Shown: positions 42,476 to 52,086 of the stretch, one piece after another | How the letters are laid out: every line of letters starts with the position of its first letter | Numbering within the stretch: the first letter of the stretch is position 1 | From: CAYYJS01 sp964472315 | Lineage (GTDB): Bacteria > Verrucomicrobiota > Kiritimatiellia > UBA8416 | Length of the DNA: 54,531 nucleotides | Direction: 5' to 3' | Assembly: GCA_964472315.1 (NCBI GenBank) | Contig: CAYYJS010000021.1 | Coordinates: 1 to 54,531, forward strand | Notes under the pieces: generated by a model | What the model saw: the letters and a program-made list of their open reading frames with translations, nothing else | Databases searched by the model: none | Told to the model about the DNA's origin: nothing | Made by a program: the position numbers and the translations under genes

Positions 42476-42895
42476 ATGCGTGATGGGTTTACGTTGCTGG
42501 AATTGCTGGTGGTCGTGCTCATCATCACGATCCTGGGGGCCATCGTCGGCGTGCAACTCGCGGACGAGCCGCACAAGGCGCGCGTGGCGGCCGCGCAGGC
42601 GCAGATCGCCAATTTCAAGCTGGCGCTGAACCGGTATCGGATGGACAACGGGTGGTTGCCGACGCAGGAGCAGGGGCTGACGGCGCTCTGCGAGCGGCCC
42701 GCGGTCGATCCGGTGCCGAAGCAGTATCCCGAATCAGGCTACATGGAGAGCCGCACGTTGCCGAGCGATCCCTGGGGTGTCCCGTATATCTACCTTGTGC
42801 CGGGACGGGATCGGCAGGCGTTCGAAGTCATCTCCTACGGCGCCGATGGCGAGCCCGGCGGCGAGGGTAAGGGCGCTGACATCACCAGCGGGTGA
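42476..42895 (+). CDS. GspG-like type II secretion pseudopilin
   Basis: Major-pseudopilin-like protein of 139 residues. 'MRDG' then 'FTLLELLVVVLIITILGAIV' is a class III leader: prepilin peptidase should cut after Gly4 and methylate Phe5; Glu9 at position +5 is present. 'ALNRYRMDNGWLPTQEQGL' and 'LPSDPWGVPYIY' are GspG signatures, and the C-terminal 'YGADGEPGGEGKGADI' matches the calcium-binding end. No other gsp gene is nearby. GGGAGG lies six bases before the start. It converges with the phosphatase gene four bases away. Confidence 0.9.
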   Translation: MRDGFTLLELLVVVLIITILGAIVGVQLADEPHKARVAAAQAQIANFKLALNRYRMDNGWLPTQEQGLTALCERPAVDPVPKQYPESGYMESRTLPSDPWGVPYIYLVPGRDRQAFEVISYGADGEPGGEGKGADITSG

Positions 42896-42899
42896 GCGA

Positions 42900-43724
42900 T
42901 CAGAATATCCGCAGGCCCGCCGCGTCTTGGTGGACGCCGGCGCGCAGCAGCAGGTCCTTCAGGGCGGCGTGGATGTGGCTGTTGGTGGCCAGAAAGCTCA
43001 TCTGGTGGGGTTCCGCGCGCCGGCCGATGACTTCGCAACGGCCGCCGGCGCCTTCGATGATCACCTTGGCGGCGGCGATATCCCAGGCGTAGATGCTGCC
43101 TTCGAAATAGCCATCGGCTTTGCCGGAGGCGACCCAGCAGAGATCCACGGCGGCGGACCCGGCGATACGGGCCTTCTGGGTGCCGAGTGCGATGGCGCCG
43201 AACACGGCGAACGGCGGCATGCCGGGCGCCAGTTGCTTATCCATGCCCGTCATCACCAGCGCGCGGTCCAGCGTCGCCGTATCGGAGACCCGGATCGGGC
43301 GACCGTTGCAGGTCGAAACCGTTCCGACGGCGCCTGAATAGAGTTCGTCCAGTTCCGGGGCGTACACCGCTCCGGCGAGGATCGCGTCACCGCGGCGCAC
43401 GGCCACCGAGCAGCACCAGAGCGGGATGCCGTGCGTAAAGTTCACGGTGCCGTCGATGGGATCGACGATCCACTGGAACTCGGCCTGCGCGGCGGCTGTT
43501 TCATCCGGCCGATCCTCCTCGCCGAGGATCCCGTGTGCGGGGAACCGTCGGTTCAGGTAGGCGGCGACCTGTTCCTGGCACTCGCGGTCGAGAACCAGTT
43601 TCACGTCGTGGGCGAAGGTCTTGGCGGCATCGCGGCGGCGACCGAGGTTATGGAGAGCGTGCCGGCCACCGATCCGTGCCGCCTCGCGCGCCCCGTCGAG
43701 CAGACCGTCGACATCAGCGTTCAT
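42900..43724 (-). CDS. inositol-monophosphatase-family phosphatase
   Basis: Magnesium-dependent sugar or inositol phosphatase, 274 residues. Metal-site motifs are 'GILGEEDRPDE' (Glu), 'WIVDPIDGTVNF' (DPIDGT) and 'IYAWDIAAAKVIIEGAGG' (the second Asp). It could be an inositol monophosphatase, a histidinol-phosphatase-type enzyme or a 3'-nucleotidase (CysQ); the sequence does not decide. ATG 43724 lies inside the end of smc (11-base overlap), so it is probably translated with it. Confidence 0.9.
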   Translation of the reverse strand: MNADVDGLLDGAREAARIGGRHALHNLGRRRDAAKTFAHDVKLVLDRECQEQVAAYLNRRFPAHGILGEEDRPDETAAAQAEFQWIVDPIDGTVNFTHGIPLWCCSVAVRRGDAILAGAVYAPELDELYSGAVGTVSTCNGRPIRVSDTATLDRALVMTGMDKQLAPGMPPFAVFGAIALGTQKARIAGSAAVDLCWVASGKADGYFEGSIYAWDIAAAKVIIEGAGGRCEVIGRRAEPHQMSFLATNSHIHAALKDLLLRAGVHQDAAGLRIF

Positions 43725-46700
43725 CCGCGCCGTCCTCACCCTCGTCCTCATCGTCATCCGCTCCACCGTCGTCGTCGTCGGTTTCCTCATCGTCGTCGTC
43801 AAACTCGTCCTCGTCGTCCGTGTCGCCCGGAACGTCGTCCTCGAGATCGGCCGCATCGTCGGGGGCGCGGCGGATGTCGTCGAGGTCGGGCACCTCCGGA
43901 ACATGGATATCGGCGACGGAAAGCTCCCCGTCGATGCGAATGGGTTCGTCGTTGCCGTCGGGTTCCGCGTCTTCGTCCGTCTCGGGTACGATCAGACGCG
44001 CTGGGCTGGGGGGGGGCAAGGTCGGCGGTTCCGCTTCGGCCGCGGGCGCGTCGTCCGCCGTCACGACGCCGCCCCGGCTATCGCGGAATTTCATGGACAT
44101 GATCCGCGAGACGCCGCGTTCCGGCATGGTGACGCCATAGATGATACTGGCGGCGGCGATGCTCTGGCGGCTGTGCGTGATGACGACGAACTGCGATTGC
44201 GCGAGGAAATCCTGGAGAACCGCGATAAACCGGTCGATGTTCGAATCGTCCAGCGGCGCATCCAGCTCGTCGAGCAGGCAGAACGGGCTGGGTTTGATCA
44301 TGTAGATGGCGAACAGCAGGGCCACCGCGGTGAGCGTGCGCTCGCCGCCCGACAGCAGCGTGATATTCTGCAGGCGTTTGCCCGGCGGGCGCGCGATGAT
44401 CTCGATGCCGCATTCCAGAATATCCTCTTCGTCGACGAGCACCAGTTTGGCCGAGCCGCCGTTAAAGAGCCGGGCGAACATCGACTCGAAATTCGCATTG
44501 GCCTGGTTGAACGTCTCGCGGAACAGATCCGAGGTCGTGCGGTTGATCCGGCGGATCATTTCGGTGAGCTGTTGCTTGGCCTTGACCAGATCCTCTTCCT
44601 GCCGGGTCAGGAACGTATACCGCTCCTCGTACTCCTTGTACTCTTCGATGGCGACCAGATTGACCGGTCCCATGGCTTCCAGTTTGGCGCGCAGTTCGGC
44701 CACGCTGGTCTCGGCTTCCTCCACGCTGGGGACGACACCGGTCTCGAAGGTCGGGTCATGTTCGTCCATGAGTTGTTCGATGGCCAGGTTGTAGTCGCCG
44801 GTGACGCGTTCGACCGTCGTCTGGCGCCGCATGCGAAGCTCCGTGCCGCGGACCTCGAGGTCGGACTTCCGGCCCAGCTTGGCCTCCAGGTCCTCGCGCT
44901 TGGATGCCAGCGCGTGTTCCTGCCGTTTGAGGATATCCGCGGTGGCGTCGCGTTTGCCGCGCAGTTCCGCGGCCTGGAGCGTGTGCGTGCGCACAGTCTC
45001 CTGGAGCGCTTGCGTGGCGCCTTCGGCGGCGGCGACATCGGCCTCGAGTCGCACGATGTTGGCTTCGTAGGATTGGAGTCCCGTATGGCGGCCCTGCATG
45101 GCGGCTTCGAGCTGTTCGATGCGGCCCGTGGCGGAGGTCAGTTGACTCTCCTGGTGTTCGACACGTTGCGTCACATTGGCGGACACGATCCGCCGCTCGG
45201 TCACATCGGCCTGCAGCTCGGTGTAGCGCGATTCGAGTTTGCCGAGTTCCTGCGTCTGGGCGCCGATATCGCCGGCGATGCGTTCGCGCTGTTGACGGGT
45301 CTCCGCCTGCTGTTCGGCGATGCCGCGGCGCTGGCCGTCCCAGGATTGGCTCTTGCCGGTGAGTTCGTCCAGTTCCCAGGTGACCGTTTCGAGCCGCTTG
45401 ACCGCGGTGCGGGACTCGCGAACGACAAGGTGTTCCTCGCCTTCCTTCTGGGCCAGCGTCCGTTGGGCGGCGTCCAGGGCGCGCCGGGCATCGCCCATCC
45501 CGGTTTCGAGCGTTTCGACCGTTGTCGTCAGGGCGGTTGCCTCCGACTCGCAGACGGCGATGTCGCGGCGTATGCCGTCGAGCCCGCGTGCGAGCTCCGC
45601 GATCGCGTGCTTGCGGGTCAGGGGGTTGGCTTCGCCGGGCGTGGCCATCCAGAACTCGCATGCGCCATCGCCGCGCACGAGGATACCGTCGCGGGTGACA
45701 ACGGTCGCGCCGGTCGGCACCGGTGTCGGGATCTCGTCGGCCGAGGCCACGACGAAGACGTTGGCGAGCACGCGGGCGACGGCGCTTTCGGCGGCCGGTG
45801 CGCGTGTGCAGACGTCCAACAGGCGCACGCCGGGGCCTGACACCGCTATCGCGGCCAGGGGACCGTCGGCGGCCAGCAGGCGTGCCGGGCCCTCGCGGCG
45901 CGCGGCGAGCGCGCCCAGGAGGTCGCGCGCGTCGCGATCCGTGGCGATGACCAGCGCGTCGAGCGTCGCCCGCAGCGCGGCTTCGAGCGCGGTCGTGTAG
46001 TCGGGCGGGGCGTCGATCAGCGTGGCCAGCGTACCGAGAATGGCGGCCTGTCCGACGTGCAGGGGGTTGTCGGTATCGAGCAGGAGCCGCGTGCCTTTCG
46101 GGAAGTCGCCCTGCACCTCGTCGGCGTCCGTCAACATGTCGACCTGGGCCTCGCGCCGGGCGGCTTCCGACAGGAGCTTGCCGCGTTGCTGCTGCAGCTC
46201 GCGCAGGCGGTTGGACGCGGCACGGCGCTGCTGCTCGAGCGACTCCAGGTGCGCGGCGGCGCCGGTGCTGACGGTTCTCAGGGATTCCAGTTCGGACGCG
46301 ATGGCGGTCGTACGTTCGCCATAGCCGGCGACGACGCGACCGAGTTGGGACTTCTCCGCCGCAAGGCGTTCGCGCTGGACGATGGTGGAGCGCTCGCGGG
46401 TTTCGAGTTCGACAAGCTGGTTCTGGAGGCGCGACGCCAGACCCTCGAGCTTGACGGATTCGTCGCGCAGGTTCTGGATGCGCGAACGGGCGGCATCCAT
46501 CTCGCGACGGTGTCCGTCGTGCTTCTGCTGGGCCACGAGCAGTTCCGCACGCAGGGCGTCGCGCTGAAGCCGCCCCCGGCCGACCTCGCCGGTCAGGTCT
46601 TCCACGATGCGCTTTTGATCGGCATGCTGCTGCCGGAGCACATCCGCCTCGCGCGAGTCCCGTGCCGCCCATTCGCGATATTCGGCGATTCGCTGGCGGT

Positions 46701-47619
46701 TCATGCGGATCAGGTCGTGTGCGCGGTCCAGCTTGCCCTGCGCCTGCATGGCTTCTTCGGTCGCGGCCGCGATCTGACGTTCCGTGTCGAGCATGCTCTG
46801 GTGCAGGGCGGCGTTGCGGCCTTCGAGTTCCTGCACGTCGGCATGGGCGACCCCGAGTGCCTTGCCGACCTCGGCGAGTTCCGTCTCGGTGGTTTTGATC
46901 CGTTCGTTCAACGACTGCATGCGGCGCTTGGTCGCGAAAATATCGATGCCGCGCAGCTCCTCCTTCAGCGTCTTGTAGCGTCGCGCCTTGCCGGCCTGGC
47001 GCTGGAGCGATCCGATCTGGCGGCGGACCTCGCGGATGACGTCGGCGAGGCGCAGCAGGTTGGCTTCGGTATGGTCCAGTTTGCGCAGCGCCTCGCGCTT
47101 ATCGGTCTTGTACTTCGTGATCCCGCTGGCCTCCTCGAAAATGGCGCGGCGATCCTCCGGGCGGGCGCTGAGGATCTGGTCGATACGGCCCTGGGCCATG
47201 AACGAGTAAGAAGAGGTGCCGATGCCGGTGTCCATGAACAGCCGCTGCACATCCTTGAGGCGGCAGGCGACGCGGTTGATGAAGTACTGGCCTTCGCCCG
47301 AACGGAAGACGCGGCGCGACACGGTCACTTCGTTGTACTCGGTGTGGAGAACGCCCTCGCAGTCGGCGAAGGTGATGCTGACCTCGGCCATGCCCAGCGG
47401 CTTGCGGTTCTGGGTGCCGTTGAAGATGCAGTCTTCCATCTTGGCGCCGCGCAGCGCCTTGGCGCTCTGCTCGCCGAGCACCCAGCGCAGGGCGTCCGAG
47501 ACGTTGCTTTTGCCGCAGCCGTTGGGGCCGACAATGGCGGTCATGCCGGGCTCGAACGTCAGTTTGGTCTTCTCGGCGAAGCTCTTGAAACCGACCATCT
47601 CCAGTTGTCTCAGATACAC
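43714..47619 (-). CDS. smc: SMC chromosome-condensation ATPase
   Basis: Structural maintenance of chromosomes protein, 1301 residues. The N-terminal ATPase half has Walker A 'GPNGCGKSNVSDAL' (31-44). Long coiled coils flank a hinge at about residues 510-660 ('GTLATLIDAPPDYTTALEAA' region). The C-terminal half has the signature 'LLSGGERTLTAV' (about 1090) and Walker B 'FCLLDELDAPLDDSN' (about 1113). After the ATPase head comes an unusual tail of roughly 85 residues, very rich in Asp and Glu. GTG start at 47619 with AGGGG about nine bases upstream. It works with ParB (parB at 5154-6056) in chromosome segregation; ScpA and ScpB are not in the window. Confidence 0.97.
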   Translation of the reverse strand: MYLRQLEMVGFKSFAEKTKLTFEPGMTAIVGPNGCGKSNVSDALRWVLGEQSAKALRGAKMEDCIFNGTQNRKPLGMAEVSITFADCEGVLHTEYNEVTVSRRVFRSGEGQYFINRVACRLKDVQRLFMDTGIGTSSYSFMAQGRIDQILSARPEDRRAIFEEASGITKYKTDKREALRKLDHTEANLLRLADVIREVRRQIGSLQRQAGKARRYKTLKEELRGIDIFATKRRMQSLNERIKTTETELAEVGKALGVAHADVQELEGRNAALHQSMLDTERQIAAATEEAMQAQGKLDRAHDLIRMNRQRIAEYREWAARDSREADVLRQQHADQKRIVEDLTGEVGRGRLQRDALRAELLVAQQKHDGHRREMDAARSRIQNLRDESVKLEGLASRLQNQLVELETRERSTIVQRERLAAEKSQLGRVVAGYGERTTAIASELESLRTVSTGAAAHLESLEQQRRAASNRLRELQQQRGKLLSEAARREAQVDMLTDADEVQGDFPKGTRLLLDTDNPLHVGQAAILGTLATLIDAPPDYTTALEAALRATLDALVIATDRDARDLLGALAARREGPARLLAADGPLAAIAVSGPGVRLLDVCTRAPAAESAVARVLANVFVVASADEIPTPVPTGATVVTRDGILVRGDGACEFWMATPGEANPLTRKHAIAELARGLDGIRRDIAVCESEATALTTTVETLETGMGDARRALDAAQRTLAQKEGEEHLVVRESRTAVKRLETVTWELDELTGKSQSWDGQRRGIAEQQAETRQQRERIAGDIGAQTQELGKLESRYTELQADVTERRIVSANVTQRVEHQESQLTSATGRIEQLEAAMQGRHTGLQSYEANIVRLEADVAAAEGATQALQETVRTHTLQAAELRGKRDATADILKRQEHALASKREDLEAKLGRKSDLEVRGTELRMRRQTTVERVTGDYNLAIEQLMDEHDPTFETGVVPSVEEAETSVAELRAKLEAMGPVNLVAIEEYKEYEERYTFLTRQEEDLVKAKQQLTEMIRRINRTTSDLFRETFNQANANFESMFARLFNGGSAKLVLVDEEDILECGIEIIARPPGKRLQNITLLSGGERTLTAVALLFAIYMIKPSPFCLLDELDAPLDDSNIDRFIAVLQDFLAQSQFVVITHSRQSIAAASIIYGVTMPERGVSRIMSMKFRDSRGGVVTADDAPAAEAEPPTLPPPSPARLIVPETDEDAEPDGNDEPIRIDGELSVADIHVPEVPDLDDIRRAPDDAADLEDDVPGDTDDEDEFDDDDEETDDDDGGADDDEDEGEDGADER

Positions 47620-48071
47620 GCCGGAAAACCCCTGCTCTCGGTGTTAGGGAACCCATTGCCGCGCCAACCGGACACGGCATCCATTTGGGGGCCAACGTAT
47701 AGCATGCACGCCCGGCGGTTCAAAGGCAAAAGGCAAGGCCCCCGCACGGTTTCGCATGGGCAGTACAGCGGCACGCGGTGCGGAGACCTCCCGGCTTCGG
47801 GCTTCGGGCAGCGGGCTTCGCCACCCAGTTGCCCCCGTGCGCGGCCTGAGAAGGCCGCGCACGGCTTGCCATTCCGCCGGGGGATCGGCCGACGATGGCG
47901 GCGACGAGAACGGTGGACGAGGGGTGAAGGGGAGCGGGCGGGAGGGGAGCGGGTAAGCGAGACCGGTTAAGGGCAGGCGAGTAGGGTGGCGGTTAGAGGG
48001 CGGTTAGAGGGCGGTTATGTGTTCTTCAACTCCTTCTTAGACGGGCACCCCTACTTCACCGTTCGTAGTTG
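47620..48071. other. intergenic region with strong hairpin
   Basis: No gene seen upstream of smc. A perfect hairpin CGTGCGCGGCC / GGCCGCGCACG with a TGAGAA loop is at 47836-47863, without a T tract. Tandem GGCGGTTAGAG units occur at about 47990-48015. Confidence 0.45.
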
Positions 48072-48205
48072 GGCGTTCCTTGTTCGCTGTTGAGTGTTAC
48101 TCTCGGCGACACAGGACATGAACATCCAACAGCGAACAAGGAACGCCGAACACCCAACGAAAGACTGGAACATATCGCTCATTCCTTGGCTGTTGGGTGG
48201 TTTCC
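48072..48205 (+). repeat. dispersed inverted-repeat element, copy B
   Basis: Left arm 48072-48098 and right arm 48121-48147 are inverted copies (25 of 27 match) around a 22-base loop, followed by a second pair, CACCCAAC and GTTGGGTG. The right arm plus tail is shared with 33675-33762. It looks like a small non-autonomous (MITE-like) or structured intergenic repeat. Confidence 0.75.
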
Positions 48206-48496
48206 AACTGCCCATACGGTGGTGGCGGGCTTCGACCACCGAGGGATGACGAATTCGGCATTTGGCTTGCCCGCAAGGCATCCACCCGGTAGCGTTCAGG
48301 CAGGTTCAACCATGGTAAGCAAGCTTCAGATCCCGACGGTCTGTATCGTGAGCGATTCGTTGACGAACACCGAGCCGGACAACTGGACCGCGTTGGCGGC
48401 CGGGGCCAGGCCCGATCGCCGCCCTCCAACGATGTTCCACCTTTGACTTGCCATCGTCGCGCCACGGAGCGACGATCACACGCGGAGAATAGAACG
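48206..48496. other. intergenic region before aldo/keto reductase
   Basis: About 290 bp, no supported gene. A 42-codon minus-strand frame (about 48318-48446) reads smoothly but lacks a ribosome-binding site and a recognisable pattern. Confidence 0.3.
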
Positions 48497-49483
48497 ATGC
48501 AAACACGTACATTGGGCCGTAGCGGTATCGAAGTCAGCGCCATGGGACTCGGCTGTTGGGCCATCGGCGGCATGTACCGGCACGCGGGCAGCGCTTGCGG
48601 CTGGGGCCCCGTCGACGATGCCGAATCGGTGCGGGCCATCCTGCGCGGCATCGATCTCGGTATCACCCTATTCGATACCGCCGCTTGTTACGGCGCCGGC
48701 CATAGCGAAACCATTCTCGGTCGCGCCCTCGCCGGGCGCCGCGACCAGGTCGTCATCGCCACCAAGTTCGGTCATCGCTTCGATCCCGCCGCGCACGAGA
48801 CGCTCGGCGACGATACCAGCGCGGAGAACCTCGTCGCCTCGTGCGAAGGCAGTCTACGGCGGCTCGGCACCGACCGTATCGATCTGCTCCAGTTCCATTG
48901 CGGCAAGGCCGACATCGCCGTCGCCATGGACTTGGCGCCCACGCTCGATCGACTTGTCGCGCAGGGCAAGATCCGCTGCTACGGCTGGAGCACCGACGAT
49001 CCGGACCGCGCCGCCGCCTTCGCGAAGACACCGCACTGCGCCGCCATCCAACAGCACCTCAACATGCTCGAGGGCCGGATCGAGACCCTTGAGGTCGCCG
49101 AGACGCACGACCTCGCCAGCCTGAACCGGGGCCCGCTCGGCAAGGGCGTACTGACCGGCAAGTTCCATCACGGCGACAAGTTGCCCGAAACCGATGTGCG
49201 GCACGGATGGAACACCGACACGGGCGCCCTGGCCGAGGCCATCGATGCCGTCGACGAGCTGCGCGATGTGCTTGTCGCGGATGGTCGCAGCCTGACCCAG
49301 GCCGCCATCGGGTGGCTCTGGGCGTGCAGTCCGGTCACGATTCCCATCCCCGGATTCAAGACCGTGAAGCAGGTCGAGGACAGCGCGCGCGCGCTCGCCT
49401 TCGGGCCGCTCGCCGAGACCCAGATGCGCCAGATCGCCGAGCACCTCGCCGGCATCGGATGGGAACGCTGCCGTTTCGCGTAG
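48497..49483 (+). CDS. aldo/keto reductase
   Basis: NADPH-dependent oxidoreductase with a TIM-barrel fold, 328 residues. The catalytic tetrad is visible: Asp60 and Tyr65 in 'FDTAACYGAGHSE', Lys90 in 'IATKFG', and His in 'LLQFHCGK'. 'IPIPGFKTVKQVEDSARAL' is the cofactor-binding C-terminus. It belongs to the general-stress/YajO-like group acting on various aldehydes and sugars; the substrate is unknown. ATG 48497 has GGAG nine bases upstream. It converges with the methyltransferase gene. Confidence 0.92.
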   Translation: MQTRTLGRSGIEVSAMGLGCWAIGGMYRHAGSACGWGPVDDAESVRAILRGIDLGITLFDTAACYGAGHSETILGRALAGRRDQVVIATKFGHRFDPAAHETLGDDTSAENLVASCEGSLRRLGTDRIDLLQFHCGKADIAVAMDLAPTLDRLVAQGKIRCYGWSTDDPDRAAAFAKTPHCAAIQQHLNMLEGRIETLEVAETHDLASLNRGPLGKGVLTGKFHHGDKLPETDVRHGWNTDTGALAEAIDAVDELRDVLVADGRSLTQAAIGWLWACSPVTIPIPGFKTVKQVEDSARALAFGPLAETQMRQIAEHLAGIGWERCRFA

Positions 49484-49519
49484 AAAGTGCGTGGAGCGCA
49501 CGAGATACACGGCAATTGC

Positions 49520-50746
49520 TTAGGCAACGCGATCGGATGGGGCGGTTGGCGACGTGTCGAGCAGATCCTCAAGCGCGTGGCGGTCGATGCCATAGAAGGC
49601 CTTGAGGCTTCGGACCTGTTCCAGAATGGCGTCGCGATCGACGGGACGGGCATGCTTCACGGCCAGCAGCATCTTGTTCTTGCTCGTATGCTCCAGCGAG
49701 ACGAACTCGAACACCTGCGCGCGATAGCCGTAGGCTTCGAGCAACAGCGCGCGCAGGGCGTCGGTTACCATCTCGGCCTCCTGCGCGGCGTGGACACCGA
49801 ACTGCAGCATGGCTTGGAGCGGCGGCGGGGCGTGCATCTGCGGTCGGAGCTGCTTGTGGCAGCAGGGGGCGCACATGATCATGGCGGCGTCGGCGCGGAT
49901 GCCCATGTGGAGCGCGCGGTCCGTGGCCGTGTCGCAGGCGTGCAGGGCGATCATGACGTGGATCGTTCCAGGGTCGACGCTATCGAGGTCGCCCCGACGG
50001 AAACGCAGGCTGTCCAGGCCGAGGTCGCCGGCCACCCGATTGCAGAACCGCACGAGGTCCTCGCGCAGTTCAATGCCGGTCACATCGGTCGGGACCCCGA
50101 GCGCGCCGTTCAGATAGCGATGCACGGCGAATGTCAGATACCCCTTACCGGCGCCGAAATCGACGATGCGGACCGTGTTCTCACGGGATATGCGCGACGT
50201 CGCAAAGGCCTGGTGAAAGACCTCCAGAAACTTGTCGATCTGCTTCCACTTGCGGGTCATCGACGGAAGGACGCGATGGTCGGAATCGGTGACGCCCAAG
50301 GCGGTCAGGAAAGGCTCGGAGGGGTCGAGAAACCGCGCCTTGTCACGATCGTGCCGCGTCGACGGCGTCCGCGTGCCGGTCGCGCGATGGGAGTCGAGGG
50401 TGGCGCGGCCCTTCCGGCTGAACGAGATGGCGACATCGTTCGTCAGCGTCGACAGACGGGCGCCGCGGAAGGGATCGCCAAGCAGTTGCTCGATCATGGT
50501 CAGTCCGGTTTCGATCGTGTCGTGCTTGGTCACATCCCGTGTCTTGTAGTGGTAGACGAAAGAAAGTCGGTCTTCCCCGCGGATCGTGAGCCGGCGCGCG
50601 AGGACGCGGGCCAGTTCGATCTCCGGTCCGCGATACTTGGATAGGGCCAGTTCGACGAAGGTGTTGGCGGCGAGCGCCTGGCGCGTCATGGCGAGGAACT
50701 TCGCGCGCGGCTCATCCGGCATCGACGCGGCGTCATCAGGCATGGC
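49520..50746 (-). CDS. METTL25-like SAM-dependent methyltransferase
   Basis: Methyltransferase of 408 residues, PF13679-type. An N-terminal domain ('ELALSKYRGPE...LARRLTIRGEDRLSFVYHYKTRDVTKH') precedes the Rossmann domain with motif I 'VDFGAGKGYLTFAV' (194-207), 'VTGIELREDLVRFC', 'IALHACDTATDRAL' (265-278) and the family's 'CAPCCHKQL' (291-299). A rather charged linker lies at 110-145. The target is unknown; relatives are thought to act on RNA or protein. ATG 50746 has GGGAG about eleven bases upstream; ATG 50722 is an alternative. Confidence 0.85.
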   Translation of the reverse strand, partial: AMPDDAASMPDEPRAKFLAMTRQALAANTFVELALSKYRGPEIELARVLARRLTIRGEDRLSFVYHYKTRDVTKHDTIETGLTMIEQLLGDPFRGARLSTLTNDVAISFSRKGRATLDSHRATGTRTPSTRHDRDKARFLDPSEPFLTALGVTDSDHRVLPSMTRKWKQIDKFLEVFHQAFATSRISRENTVRIVDFGAGKGYLTFAVHRYLNGALGVPTDVTGIELREDLVRFCNRVAGDLGLDSLRFRRGDLDSVDPGTIHVMIALHACDTATDRALHMGIRADAAMIMCAPCCHKQLRPQMHAPPPLQAMLQFGVHAAQEAEMVTDALRALLLEAYGYRAQVFEFVSLEHTSKNKMLLAVKHARPVDRDAILEQVRSLKAFYGIDRHALEDLLDTSPTAPSDRVA

Positions 50747-51164
50747 GAACGGGTCTCCCAGTCGCGGCGGTGTACGCACCGATGCCGGTCGCTCGAAAAC
50801 AGACCGGTACGGCCTTGCGGAGGCCGACGCACGACGGCGGAGAAGATGGGATTCTCCACGCGCGACGTCAAGCGCCGTCGCGAATTTCATCAGGGCAAAC
50901 GCATCTTGCCCATATGGGGTGGCGTACGCCGAAAAAGCGTGCACGAGAGTATTCTCGTCACCGTCGCCCACGCCAGTAACCTGTTGTGGTCTTCAGCATA
51001 TCTTCAGCAGGTGCGAAATTTTTGTATGCGCAACCGCCCAGTTCCGTGCTACCATTCGCGAGTGTTGAGAAGGCTGCAATGCGGGGCGGTGCCAGGATTG
51101 GCATCTTGGACGCGAGCTGTCGTTGTGGTCTGGATGTGAACGAGGAGCAGAAGGAGGTCGTTTT
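50747..51164. other. intergenic region between divergent genes
   Basis: About 420 bp without a supported gene, upstream of both the methyltransferase and the small membrane protein pair. It should hold their promoters; I could not fix them. Confidence 0.4.
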
Positions 51165-51509
51165 GTGAGTCTGGCAAAGTTCGTGTGTCTCGTATCTCTT
51201 TCGGGTGTCAGCGTCGCGCTGGCGCTTGGCATCGTCGCCTTGTCGGCCGTGAACGAGCGGTCGCAGGGGCGTGTGCAAGCGCAGCAGATGGCCATCAACA
51301 ATGGCGTACTCGGTCCCCAAGGACGACAGATCAGCGGTGCGATCCTGCAGGACATGGCCGCGGTATCGGTGACGAATGTCGACATGGGCGGACTGCTGCG
51401 CAAGTATGGCTACACGGTTCAAACGGATGCCGGGACGCCACCATCCGCCACCGCCGGGGCCATCGATCGCGTGCCCGGCACGAATGCCAGCGAGGTGACC
51501 CATGAATAG
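51165..51509 (+). CDS. small single-pass membrane protein, unknown
   Basis: 114 residues: one N-terminal helix ('FVCLVSLSGVSVALALGIVAL', about 6-26) and a polar outside domain with 'GVLGPQGRQISGAILQDMAAVSV' and 'GGLLRKYGYTV'. GTG 51165 has GGAGG seven bases upstream, which decides the start. It overlaps the next gene by eight bases. No family recognised. Confidence 0.7.
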   Translation: MSLAKFVCLVSLSGVSVALALGIVALSAVNERSQGRVQAQQMAINNGVLGPQGRQISGAILQDMAAVSVTNVDMGGLLRKYGYTVQTDAGTPPSATAGAIDRVPGTNASEVTHE

Positions 51510-51978
51510 CTTTACAGGACGACCAGCCGCCGCATCCGCCCCCCGTGCCCCGGGGATTGTGTACAGTCCGTTCGTGCCCCTGCTCTTGACGGTGATCAGC
51601 CTTGTCGTCGTACTGGGATGGACGATGGGTGTCACGATCCGGCAGACCAACAACCTGCAGAGCCTGAAGTTCCAGGTCTGGCATGCGTCGGCCCAGAGCG
51701 TGCAGGCGGAAGAGAAGCTGAAAGCGATGTTGTCGGACCTGATCGATCTCGCCGAGACCGACAGCGCCGCGGCGGCGATCGTGAAGCGATACAAGATCAA
51801 GCAGAACGCGGCGGCGCCTGCGGTGCCGGAAGCCATGAGTCAGGCTCCGCAGCGCATCCTCTCGCCGGTCGGCGATACCGACGTGAAGCGGATTGGCGAG
51901 GTGGCGAAACCGCGGGCGAAACCGGCCGTGAGCGAGCCGGCGGCGCCCCCGGAACCCGCGGTGAAACCGACGGAATAG
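51502..51978 (+). CDS. single-pass membrane protein with Pro/Ala-rich tail
   Basis: 158 residues: a short cytoplasmic N-terminus, one membrane helix ('FVPLLLTVISLVVVLGWTMG', about 24-43), a helical stretch with coiled-coil character ('LQSLKFQVWHASAQSVQAEEKLKAML') and a Lys/Pro/Ala/Glu-rich tail to the end. It is translationally coupled to the preceding membrane gene, so the two probably act together at the inner membrane. No family recognised. Confidence 0.7.
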   Translation: MNSFTGRPAAASAPRAPGIVYSPFVPLLLTVISLVVVLGWTMGVTIRQTNNLQSLKFQVWHASAQSVQAEEKLKAMLSDLIDLAETDSAAAAIVKRYKIKQNAAAPAVPEAMSQAPQRILSPVGDTDVKRIGEVAKPRAKPAVSEPAAPPEPAVKPTE

Positions 51979-51985
51979 CCACCCG

Positions 51986-52040
51986 GTCGGGCAGGGATGC
52001 CCGACCTACGGGTCGGGTCGGGCAGGGATGCCCGACCTAC
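51986..52040 (+). repeat. two tandem hairpin repeats
   Basis: Two 24-bp copies (51986-52009 and 52017-52040) of GTCGGGCAGGGATGCCCGAC plus CTAC. Each forms a hairpin GTCGGGCA / TGCCCGAC. Period 31 bp. They lie right after the membrane gene stop and may protect or end its transcript, although no T tract follows. Confidence 0.75.
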
Positions 52041-52086
52041 AGCGCCCCATTCGCGGCAGGTTGGAGCCGTAATCGAATCCGCTGTG

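Noticed and set aside
43621..47970. Long plus-strand frames opposite smc (739 and 637 codons)
   Set aside because: Shadows of the GC-rich smc gene; low-complexity His/Arg/Gly-rich translations without domains.
48318..48446. 42-codon minus-strand frame before the aldo/keto reductase
   Set aside because: No ribosome-binding site and no recognisable pattern; not enough support for a gene.
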